Part shown: in pieces, positions 1-5,969 of the stretch
How the letters are laid out: each line of letters opens with the position of its first letter
Numbering within the stretch: position 1 is the first letter of the stretch
From: Kiritimatiellia bacterium
GTDB taxonomy: Bacteria > Verrucomicrobiota > Kiritimatiellia > RFP12 > UBA1067
NCBI GenBank assembly: GCA_017411125.1
Contig: JAFPNP010000243.1
Location: forward strand, 1-7,357
Direction: 5' to 3'
Length of the DNA: 7,357 nucleotides
Translations under genes and position numbers: made by a program
The notes under the pieces: model-generated
Database searches by the model: none
The model's input: the letters and a program-made list of their open reading frames with translations, nothing else
What the model was told of the DNA's origin: nothing

Positions 1-999
1 AAGGCGTTGTGTGAACGTCTGATGGCGATTCCCGGCGTGGCGGCGGTCTCCCCTGAAATCAACACGCCCGTCATGCTCGAGTTCCGGGGGCGCATTGCAA
101 CTCCCATGGTCATGGGCGTCGATCCTGAACGCATGGGAGGTGTCTACAGGATTGGAAGGCCGTTCGCGGGCAAGTACGACCTTGACGGCGATTCGATCGT
201 CCTTGGCGTGGATCTCGCCCGTACGCTCGGCGTGTGGGTTGGCGACGATGTCACGATCTACTCCCCGAAGACGCTTGCCTCCCGCGACGAGATATACCTT
301 CCGCTGAAGTGGCGCGTTACGGGGTTGTTTTCTTCCGGACAGCGCGACTACGACGCGCACTTCGCCATCTGTTCTCTCCCGAACGCACGCGACTTGATGG
401 GATTGGAGGAAGGCGTGTTTTCGGTGAACGTCAAGACGGACGAGCCTGCGAACGCGCCCGTGTTCGATGCTGTGTGCGGGTTGATCGCCGCCGCCGCGCC
501 GTCCTGCCGCGCCGTCACCTGGCGCCAGGCGGACCGCGAACTTTTCAACGCGCTCGCGGTGGAGAAGAACATGACCGCGCTTCTGCTGATGCTGATTACC
601 GTGGTCGCGCTGTTCTGCGTCATGAACACGCTCCTTGTCCTGACGGTGCAGAAGACGTCCGAAGTCGGTCTGCTCAAGGCGCTGGGCTTCACGAAGCCGA
701 AGATCATGGGCGCGTTCGTGGTGCATGGACTTGTGCAGATCACGGCGGGGACGCTGCTCGGCCTTGCCGCCGCGTATGGCGTGCTGGCGAATCTCCAGAA
801 CATCGTGGACTGGCTTGCACGTTTCGGAGTCGAGGTTTTCCCGAAGGCGATCTACGGTCTGGATTCCATTCCATACCGCGTCGTGACGGCGGACGTCGTC
901 TGGGTTGTCGCGATCGTCTACGTCTTCGGGCTGCTCGCCTCGCTCGTGCCGGCGTTTCTCGCCGCGTCGAAGAATCCCGTGGAGGCGCTGAAAGGCTGA
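1..999 (+). CDS. lolC: LolC/LolE-type lipoprotein-releasing ABC transporter permease, 3' part (5' end outside window)
   Basis: This is the inner-membrane subunit of a MacB/FtsX-superfamily ABC transporter, most like LolC/LolE, which with LolD extracts lipoproteins from the inner membrane for delivery to the outer membrane. The reading frame is open from base 1, so the start and the first membrane helix lie upstream; a TTG at base 7 is not a credible start. About 332 codons are visible. Codons 1 to about 170 form a soluble periplasmic domain, including the segment PMVMGVDPERMGG typical of the MacB-like core domain. Three hydrophobic helices follow, near bases 571-645, 706-785 and 895-966. Between the first two lies the cytoplasmic coupling segment QKTSEVGLLKALGF, matching the LolC/E pattern of an EVAIL-type coupling helix. 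The C-terminus NPVEALKG is also family-typical. The stop codon is one base before the ATPase gene. LolC versus LolE versus a single LolF-like permease cannot be decided here, so the symbol is provisional. Confidence 0.85.
   Translation, partial: KALCERLMAIPGVAAVSPEINTPVMLEFRGRIATPMVMGVDPERMGGVYRIGRPFAGKYDLDGDSIVLGVDLARTLGVWVGDDVTIYSPKTLASRDEIYLPLKWRVTGLFSSGQRDYDAHFAICSLPNARDLMGLEEGVFSVNVKTDEPANAPVFDAVCGLIAAAAPSCRAVTWRQADRELFNALAVEKNMTALLLMLITVVALFCVMNTLLVLTVQKTSEVGLLKALGFTKPKIMGAFVVHGLVQITAGTLLGLAAAYGVLANLQNIVDWLARFGVEVFPKAIYGLDSIPYRVVTADVVWVVAIVYVFGLLASLVPAFLAASKNPVEALKG
990..995 (+). promoter_or_regulatory. Shine-Dalgarno for the LolD-like ATPase, inside the permease 3' end
   Basis: GAAAGG lies 5 bases before the ATG at 1001, inside the last permease codons. 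It supports that start and suggests the permease and ATPase are translated from one message. Confidence 0.6.
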
Positions 1000-1000
1000 T

Positions 1001-1687
1001 ATGGCGGTGCTTGAGGTGAAGGACGTGTCGAAGTCGTATCGGCTTCCAGGGCAGAGGCGCATACCGGTGCTGAACGGCGTGTCCCTTTCGGTCGAGGCCG
1101 GGGAGCACGTCGCCGTGATCGGGCGCAGCGGTGCCGGGAAGACGACGCTTCTCAATATACTTGGCGGACTCGACAAGCCGACGTCCGGCGACGTTCTCGT
1201 GGACGGCGAATCGCTCTATCGCGGCTTCGGCGCGTCGCGCCGCCGCAATAGGATACGCGCTTCGAAAGTCGGTTTCGTGTTCCAGAGTTTCCATCTCATG
1301 CCCGAATTGGACATCGTGGAGAACGTCATGCTGCCTTCCATGGCGGGCTTTGTCAAAGTTAAGTCTCCGCGCGTCCGGGCGAAAGAGCTTCTTGCGAAGG
1401 TCGGGCTGGCTGACAGGTTCGGCCATCTGCCCGCCGAACTTTCCGGCGGCGAGCAGCAGCGCGTGGCGATTGCCCGTGCCTTGCTTTGTGGCCCCGAAAT
1501 CGTCTTTGCGGACGAACCGACGGGCAACCTCGACAAGCTTACCGGCGCGGAGACGATGAAGCTTCTTTTCGAGGTGAGCGAACGTCCTTTTGCGCTCGTA
1601 ATGGTGACGCATTCGGGCGAGACGGCTGCGCTGTGCGACCGCGTCCTCGCGCTTGATGCCGGCCGTCTCGTTGCGTCAGGCGCATAG
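1001..1687 (+). CDS. lolD: LolD-like ABC transporter ATP-binding protein
   Basis: This is the cytoplasmic ATPase that powers the adjacent permease. At 228 residues it has the usual length of LolD/MacB-type nucleotide-binding subunits, and it is complete. Motifs appear in the right order: Walker A GRSGAGKTT at residues 41-49, Q-loop glutamine at about 95 in VFQSFHLMPELD, signature LSGGEQQR at 147-154, Walker B IVFADEPTGNLD at 167-178 with catalytic Glu172, and switch histidine His204 in MVTHSGE. The FHLMPELD and DEPTGNLD wording is characteristic of the LolD/MacB/FtsE group. Only one base separates the permease stop from this ATG, so the two are co-transcribed. The last 12 bases, including the TAG stop, overlap the 3' end of the opposite-strand prenyltransferase gene. 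The family is certain; the Lol role rests on the permease next to it, and a MacB-like exporter is the main alternative. Confidence 0.87.
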   Translation: MAVLEVKDVSKSYRLPGQRRIPVLNGVSLSVEAGEHVAVIGRSGAGKTTLLNILGGLDKPTSGDVLVDGESLYRGFGASRRRNRIRASKVGFVFQSFHLMPELDIVENVMLPSMAGFVKVKSPRVRAKELLAKVGLADRFGHLPAELSGGEQQRVAIARALLCGPEIVFADEPTGNLDKLTGAETMKLLFEVSERPFALVMVTHSGETAALCDRVLALDAGRLVASGA

Positions 1688-2602
1688 CACCGCGCCGAGT
1701 GCGGTCAGGCCGTATCCGGCGAGGATGCACCATAGGATCTTGTCGGTCAGCAGCACTTTTTCCGGACGCCCGGTGTCGCCTTTGCCGTATACGAGGCGCA
1801 GATATCTGGCAAGTCCGAGCGCGACGAACGCCGCCGTCGCGCTCAGGGCGCGCGTGCCGAAGCGAGCCACGGTGTCCGCAGAAAGCGTGTAGCACGTGTA
1901 CACTGCGAGCGTTCCGCAGGCGGCGAGCGCGATGAGCGCGTCTAGCACGCGCGGGTGGTAGCCTTTCAGCGCGGCGCGCGAATCCTCCGCCGTGCGTTTT
2001 TCGTGCTTGCGCTTGCCGAGGGCGAGGAAGAGCGAGAGCGAAAACGCGCAGGCGAGAAGCCACGGCGAAATGCGCACGTCCATAGCAGCCGCGCCGGCGA
2101 CGGCGCGAAGGACGAACCCCGCAGCGATCACCGCCACGTCGACGTACGGTACGCGTTTGAGAAGCCCCGAGTACGCGCATTGCATCACCGTGTAGACGAG
2201 CAGCACCGCGAATCCCCAAGTTCTGTCCGGATGGCGGAACACGAGGTAGCATGGAAACGCGAGACCGAACGCGAAGAGCGCGAGCGCGGCCCGGACAGCG
2301 TCGATTTTGGAAATCAGGTCTGCCGCGACGGGCCGGAGCCGCTTCACGGGGTGACGCCGGTCGGCTTCGTAGTCGCCGACGTCGTTGAGCAGGTAGAACG
2401 CGCTCGATATGAGCGAGAAGGAAAGCGCCATCGCGCAGACGAGAGCGAACGGACGCCACCCGCGGGCGAGCGCGGCCTGCGACTTGTCCGCTACGGCGAA
2501 GAACCATGCCGCGAACACGACTGCGTTCTTTGTCCATTGGTTGACGCGCAGCGCTTTCGCCCACAGCGCGATTGCGGGCATGGTTTGTCGTTCGCCGTCC
2601 AC
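1676..2602 (-). CDS. UbiA-superfamily prenyltransferase, decaprenyl-phosphate phosphoribosyltransferase-like
   Basis: This is a polytopic membrane protein of 308 residues. It matches the UbiA-superfamily branch that in mycobacteria (Rv3806c) transfers phosphoribose from PRPP to decaprenyl phosphate, the first committed step to the arabinose donor decaprenylphosphoryl arabinose. The first Asp-rich motif is NDVGDYEAD (residues 73-81), followed by RRHPVKRLRPVAA, the run typical of this branch. The second conserved region has YSGLLK and Asp155 near residues 144-155, then GFVLRAVAG and LGKRKHE (195-201). RPEKVLLTDKIL near 279-290 is a late family block. Several hydrophobic helices fill the rest. 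The start chosen is GTG at 2602, with AGG overlapping the leuS stop upstream; ATG at 2581 (residue 8) is possible and leaves all motifs intact. The gene lies 9 bases after leuS, so it is probably co-transcribed. The lipid acceptor, and whether the product feeds arabinan or another glycan here, cannot be told from sequence. Confidence 0.82.
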   Translation of the reverse strand: MDGERQTMPAIALWAKALRVNQWTKNAVVFAAWFFAVADKSQAALARGWRPFALVCAMALSFSLISSAFYLLNDVGDYEADRRHPVKRLRPVAADLISKIDAVRAALALFAFGLAFPCYLVFRHPDRTWGFAVLLVYTVMQCAYSGLLKRVPYVDVAVIAAGFVLRAVAGAAAMDVRISPWLLACAFSLSLFLALGKRKHEKRTAEDSRAALKGYHPRVLDALIALAACGTLAVYTCYTLSADTVARFGTRALSATAAFVALGLARYLRLVYGKGDTGRPEKVLLTDKILWCILAGYGLTALGAVLCA

Positions 2603-2611
2603 GCGAAAAGT

Positions 2612-5197
2612 CTACCTGACGACGAAGTTGATCATCTTCTTGGGCACGCAGACCACTTTCACGATCTGCTTCCCTTCGAGGAACTTCGCCACGTCGGGAT
2701 TGGCGCGCGCAGCGGCCTCCATTTCCGGCGGCTTGGCGTCGACCGGCACCTTGACGCGGCCGCGCAGCTTTCCGAGAACCTGCACCGGCACCTCGATCTC
2801 GCTTTCCACGAGCGCGGCAGGGTCGAACGCGGGGAAGGGCTCGTATGCGAGCGTGCCCGGATGCCCGAGGAACTGCCATAGCTCCTCGCCGAGGTGCGGC
2901 GCGAATGGAGAAAGGCAGAGCACGAACTTTTCCGCAGCCTCGCGCGGCAGGTCGCGCCCGTCGCCGGCAAAAGCGTTCACGAACACCATCATCGCGGAAA
3001 TCGCGGTATTGAAGCTCAGCGCTTCGAGGTCGTCGCCAACTTTCTTTATCATTGCGTTGAGCGTCTTTGCCTCGTCCTTCGTCAGTGCGCGGTCCGCTAT
3101 CGGCTGTTCCGTCACCATCTTGTTCACGCGCTTGAGGAAGCGGAACACGCCCTCCACGCCTTTAGTGCTCCACGGTTTCACCGCCTGCAGCGGCCCCATG
3201 AACATTTCGTACAGGCGGAGGGAGTCCGCGCCGTAGTCGCGTACTACGTCGTCGGGGTTCACGACGTTCTTCAGCGACTTTGACATCTTTGCCGGGAATT
3301 CCGTCAGTTCTTCCTCTTCGCCGCCGTCCTCCGCGCCGTAGGGCTTTCCGTCGCGCCACGTCACTTTGTCCATCGGAATCAGCACGCCGCGCTTGGTCTT
3401 GTAGGCAAGGCCGAGTATCATGCCTTGGTTGACAAGCCTCTGGAACGGTTCCGGCGTCGGCACGAGGCCGAGGTCGAAAAGCACAAGGTGCCAGAAGCGC
3501 GAGTATAGCAAATGCAGCACGGCGTGTTCCGCGCCGCCTACGTAGAGGTCCACCGGAAGCCATTCTTTCAGCAGCTTCGGATCGGCAAACGCCTTGTCGT
3601 TGTGCGGATCGATGTAGCGAAGGTAGTACCAGCACGAGCCGGCCCATTGCGGCATCGTGTTCGTCTCTCGCAATCCCTTCTTGCCGGTCTTGGGATCGAC
3701 GTATTTCAACCACTCCTCCGCTTTGGCGAGCGGCGGCTCACCGGTGCCGGTCGGCTTGTAGTCGGCGAGTTCGGGAAGGGTGAGCGGCAGATCCTCCTCG
3801 GGGACGAGCTGCGTGGTGCCGTCCTCCATGTGTATCACCGGGAACGGTTCGCCCCAGTAGCGCTGGCGGCTGAAAAGCCAGTCGCGAAGTTTGTACTGCG
3901 TCTTGGCCCGTCCGACGCCCTTCGCCTCGAGCCACTCGACCATTTTCTTTCGCGCGTCGTCCACCGAAAGTCCGGTGATGAAGCCGGACGACACCATCAC
4001 GCCGGCCGCGATGTCCGTGAATGCCGCGTCGCCCTTGTAGGGCACGGGATCCGGCGAAGCCGTTTTGGCCGCATCGGAGTCCGCCGGCGCGACGACCTGT
4101 ACGATCGGCAGCCCGAACACCTTTGCGAAATCGAAGTCGCGCTCGTCGTGCGCCGGCACCGCCATGATCGCGCCTGTGCCGTAGGTGGCGAGCACGTAGT
4201 CGGAGATGAAGACGGGGATCTGTCCGCCGTTGACGGGATTGACGCCCATGACGCCGTCGAGCCGCACGCCCGTCTTTTCCTTGTTCAGTTCCGTGCGTTC
4301 CAGGTCGCTCTTTGCTGCGGCCTTCGCCTGGTACGCCTTTACTTCGTCGGCGTTCTTTATCGTGCCGTCCTCGAGCCACTTCCCCACGAGCGGATGCTCC
4401 GGTGAAAGGACCATGTACGTCGCGCCGAAAAGCGTGTCGCAGCGCGTGGTGTAGACAGTTACTTTCTCGTCGGCGAGGGCGCTGCCGCGCATGACGCCGA
4501 AGTCCACGAGCGCGCCGGTGGACTTGCCTATCCAGTTGCGCTGCATTTCCTTGACGCCCTCAGGCCAGTCGAGCGTGTCGAGCCCTGCGAGAAGCCGCTC
4601 GGCGTACTCGGTTATCTTAAGCATCCATTGACGCATCGGGCGGCGAATCACAGGATGGTTGCCGCGTTCGCTGCGTCCGTCGATGACCTCTTCGTTCGCA
4701 AGCACCGTGCCGAGCGCCGGGCACCAGTTCACCGGCACTTCCGCCACGTAGGCAAGCCCCTTTTTGTAGAGCTGCTCGAAAATCCACTGCGTCCATTTGT
4801 AGTACTTGGGGTCGGTGGTGTTCACCTCGCGGTCCCAGTCGTACGAGAAGCCGAGCGAGCGGATCTGCTCGCGGAAGCGGTCTACGTTCTTTTGCGTGGT
4901 GACCGCCGGGTGCGTGCCGGTCTCGACGGCGTACTGCTCGGCGGGCAGGCCGAACGCGTCCCAGCCCATCGGATGCAGCACGTTGAAGCCCTTCATGCGC
5001 TTGTAGCGGCAAAGTATGTCCGTCGCCGTGTAGCCTTCCGGATGGCCGACGTGCAGACCGGCTCCGGACGGGTACGGGAACATGTCTAGGCAGTAGAATT
5101 TCGGCTTGCCGCCGCCGTTCTCTGTCTTGAAAGTCTTGTTCTCAAGCCAGAACTTCTGCCATTTCTTCTCTATCGACGCATGGTCGTATTCAGACAT
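2612..5197 (-). CDS. leuS: Leucyl-tRNA synthetase
   Basis: This class I aminoacyl-tRNA synthetase charges tRNA-Leu with leucine in the cytoplasm. The 861 residues are complete and of normal length for bacterial LeuRS. The HIGH-type motif is HVGH at residues 49-52, and KMSKS lies at 637-641 followed by LKNVVNPDD. The CP1 editing domain, which hydrolyses mischarged tRNA, shows the threonine-rich motif TTRCDTLFGAT (250-260) and AVPAHDERDFDF (346-357) with its conserved aspartates. The region NWCPALGTVLANEEVIDG (157-174) is of the Bacillus type and lacks the later cysteines of the zinc-binding version found in E. coli. A C-terminal anticodon-binding domain (about 680-800) and tail end in KKMINFVVR. 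The ATG at 5197 is supported by the GAAAGGA Shine-Dalgarno 6 bases upstream. The gene lies 28 bases after plsY and 9 bases before the prenyltransferase, in one probable operon. The editing and catalytic motifs look intact. Confidence 0.98.
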   Translation of the reverse strand: MSEYDHASIEKKWQKFWLENKTFKTENGGGKPKFYCLDMFPYPSGAGLHVGHPEGYTATDILCRYKRMKGFNVLHPMGWDAFGLPAEQYAVETGTHPAVTTQKNVDRFREQIRSLGFSYDWDREVNTTDPKYYKWTQWIFEQLYKKGLAYVAEVPVNWCPALGTVLANEEVIDGRSERGNHPVIRRPMRQWMLKITEYAERLLAGLDTLDWPEGVKEMQRNWIGKSTGALVDFGVMRGSALADEKVTVYTTRCDTLFGATYMVLSPEHPLVGKWLEDGTIKNADEVKAYQAKAAAKSDLERTELNKEKTGVRLDGVMGVNPVNGGQIPVFISDYVLATYGTGAIMAVPAHDERDFDFAKVFGLPIVQVVAPADSDAAKTASPDPVPYKGDAAFTDIAAGVMVSSGFITGLSVDDARKKMVEWLEAKGVGRAKTQYKLRDWLFSRQRYWGEPFPVIHMEDGTTQLVPEEDLPLTLPELADYKPTGTGEPPLAKAEEWLKYVDPKTGKKGLRETNTMPQWAGSCWYYLRYIDPHNDKAFADPKLLKEWLPVDLYVGGAEHAVLHLLYSRFWHLVLFDLGLVPTPEPFQRLVNQGMILGLAYKTKRGVLIPMDKVTWRDGKPYGAEDGGEEEELTEFPAKMSKSLKNVVNPDDVVRDYGADSLRLYEMFMGPLQAVKPWSTKGVEGVFRFLKRVNKMVTEQPIADRALTKDEAKTLNAMIKKVGDDLEALSFNTAISAMMVFVNAFAGDGRDLPREAAEKFVLCLSPFAPHLGEELWQFLGHPGTLAYEPFPAFDPAALVESEIEVPVQVLGKLRGRVKVPVDAKPPEMEAAARANPDVAKFLEGKQIVKVVCVPKKMINFVVR

Positions 5198-5203
5198 TGT
5201 TTT

Positions 5204-5210
5204 TCCTTTC
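5204..5210 (-). promoter_or_regulatory. Shine-Dalgarno of leuS
   Basis: On the minus strand GAAAGGA lies 6 bases before the leuS ATG, within the 28-base plsY-leuS gap. It fixes the leuS start and contrasts with plsY, which has no such element. Confidence 0.75.
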
Positions 5211-5225
5211 GATAAAACAGTGGAT

Positions 5226-5840
5226 TCAGTATATCTTGCTTTCCGCGTGCGAGAGCAGACGCACCATGTTCGCGCGGTGCTTCCATATGGCGAACGCGCA
5301 CAGCGCGCTCACGAGCATGCACAGCGGCAGGTCGTGGTATCCGCTGCAACGCAGGAATCCGCACGGAAACCACACGGCGACCATCAGGAACGCCGCCGCC
5401 GCGATCGATCCAAGCGACACGTAGTGCGAGACGAGCATGACGGCGATCCACACGCCGAAGGCCGTCAGCACGAGGACGGGAGTGAGCGCCACCAGCATGC
5501 CGAAGCCCGTGGCGATTCCTTTCCCGCCTTTGAACTTCATGAAACACGTCCACATGTGTCCTGCGACGGTCAGGATGCCGACCATCAGCGGAAGCCAGTC
5601 CGCGCCGCCCCATTTTTGCGCCGCGAGCGTTGGCAGCAGGCCCTTGAGGAAGTCGCACGCGAACGCGAGGATGCCCCACGGCTTGCCCACCGTCCGGTAG
5701 ACGTTGGTGGCGCCGATGTTCTTTGATCCAAGCGTGCGGACGTCTTTGCCGCGCATCTTCCCGACTAGAAAACCGAACGGAATCGAGCCGACAAGATACG
5801 CCCCGACGGCCCATATTGTCCAAACAACTGCTTTGTCCAT
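5226..5840 (-). CDS. plsY: Acyl-phosphate:glycerol-3-phosphate acyltransferase PlsY
   Basis: PlsY is a multi-pass inner-membrane enzyme that transfers an acyl group from acyl phosphate to the sn-1 position of glycerol 3-phosphate, giving lysophosphatidic acid, the first step of phospholipid synthesis. The 204 residues are the usual length. The N-terminal helix runs into GSIPFGFLVGK (18-28). Motif 1 is GSKNIGATNVYR (38-49), keeping the family Ser39 and Arg49 but with Lys40 where glycine is more usual. DFLKG is at 63-67. Motif 2, the glycerol-phosphate-binding glycine loop, is FKGGKGIAT (103-111). Motif 3 keeps His188, Asn191 and Glu200. Because a TAA stop in the same frame lies at 5850-5852, and the codons between it and 5840 cannot start translation, the ATG at 5840 is the earliest possible start; the motifs rule out a later one. 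No Shine-Dalgarno is visible. It is the first gene of the probable plsY-leuS-prenyltransferase operon and is divergent from ettA. Confidence 0.96.
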   Translation of the reverse strand: MDKAVVWTIWAVGAYLVGSIPFGFLVGKMRGKDVRTLGSKNIGATNVYRTVGKPWGILAFACDFLKGLLPTLAAQKWGGADWLPLMVGILTVAGHMWTCFMKFKGGKGIATGFGMLVALTPVLVLTAFGVWIAVMLVSHYVSLGSIAAAAFLMVAVWFPCGFLRCSGYHDLPLCMLVSALCAFAIWKHRANMVRLLSHAESKIY

Positions 5841-5848
5841 GGAAGAGT

Positions 5849-5857
5849 ATTATATCA
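5849..5857 (-). promoter_or_regulatory. Extended -10 promoter of the plsY-leuS-prenyltransferase operon
   Basis: Read on the minus strand, the sequence is TGATATAAT, a perfect TGnTATAAT extended -10 element. An A-rich run (A7) lies just upstream in the spacer, and no good TTGACA-like -35 is seen at 16-19 bases, which is acceptable for extended -10 promoters. Only 8 bases separate TATAAT from the plsY ATG, so transcription would be expected to begin at or within a few bases of the start codon. Confidence 0.65.
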
Positions 5858-5875
5858 TATTTTTTTACCGTCGGC

Positions 5876-5906
5876 TTGCGTCTGCGGCGCGGATTTGGCA
5901 TACTAT
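5876..5906 (+). promoter_or_regulatory. Possible ettA promoter
   Basis: TTGCGT (5876-5881) could be a -35. The overlapping candidates CATACT (5899-5904, 17-base spacer) and TACTAT (5901-5906, 19-base spacer) could be the -10. Neither matches consensus well, and the call rests partly on position upstream of ettA. Transcription would begin near 5911-5913. Confidence 0.3.
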
Positions 5907-5907
5907 A

Positions 5908-5932
5908 CGCCGCGAACCCTCCAGTCGCGGCG
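5908..5932 (+). repeat. Perfect 8-bp inverted repeat in the ettA upstream region
   Basis: CGCCGCGA (5908-5915) is exactly complementary to TCGCGGCG (5925-5932), with a 9-base loop ACCCTCCAG. It sits right after the possible -10 and could be an operator spanning the start point or, if transcription begins further upstream, an RNA hairpin. An alternative stem, GAACCC (5914-5919) with GGGTTC (5933-5938), uses part of the same bases and excludes the first. No T-run follows, so it is not a classical intrinsic terminator. Confidence 0.5.
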
Positions 5933-5954
5933 GGGTTCCGGTGCAAACAGATAC

Positions 5955-5959
5955 AGGAG
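5955..5959 (+). promoter_or_regulatory. Shine-Dalgarno of ettA
   Basis: AGGAG lies 10 bases before the ATG at 5970, a slightly long but acceptable spacing, and supports that start. Confidence 0.6.
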
Positions 5960-5969
5960 ATTGGACAAA

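Larger units (their letters stand above)
5841..5969. other. Divergent plsY/ettA intergenic control region
   Basis: This 129-base gap is the only substantial non-coding DNA in the window. It begins with an AT-rich block at about 5846-5867 that stands out from the GC-rich surroundings and carries the plsY promoter. Next comes a GC-rich stretch with a possible ettA promoter, then an inverted repeat and the ettA ribosome binding site. Transcription is expected to leave it in both directions. Confidence 0.75.

Noticed and set aside
157..174. Placeholder position for LeuRS lacking zinc-site cysteines (residues about 157-190, bases roughly 4628-4729), considered as an anomaly
   Set aside because: The same cysteine-free version is normal in Bacillus-type LeuRS, so it is not unusual. 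The coordinates given in this entry's start and end fields are residue numbers.
1689..1705. Short stem ACCGC/GCGGT just after the lolD stop, considered as a terminator
   Set aside because: The stem is only 5 bp, has no T-run, and lies inside the prenyltransferase coding sequence.
1539..2879. A 446-codon open frame on the minus strand across lolD, the prenyltransferase and the leuS 3' end
   Set aside because: It runs over three recognised genes in another frame, is extremely Arg/Ala-rich and has no domain pattern.
1955..2881. A 308-codon open frame on the plus strand opposite the prenyltransferase and the leuS 3' end
   Set aside because: It is a shadow of two well-supported minus-strand genes; its composition is Arg/Glu/His-rich with no motif or plausible start signal.
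3512..4405. A 297-codon plus-strand open frame opposite leuS
   Set aside because: It lies wholly within the leuS catalytic and editing regions and shows no family signature.
5895..5910. TTGGCATACTATACGC considered as a sigma-54 -24/-12 site
   Set aside because: The GG at -24 is not paired with a GC at the correct -12 spacing, so the consensus is not met.
5931..5950. GGGGTTCCGGTGCAAAC resembling a tRNA T-arm or part of a riboswitch
   Set aside because: No matching acceptor, anticodon or D-arm is present, and it lacks the conserved boxes of a cobalamin or other known riboswitch.
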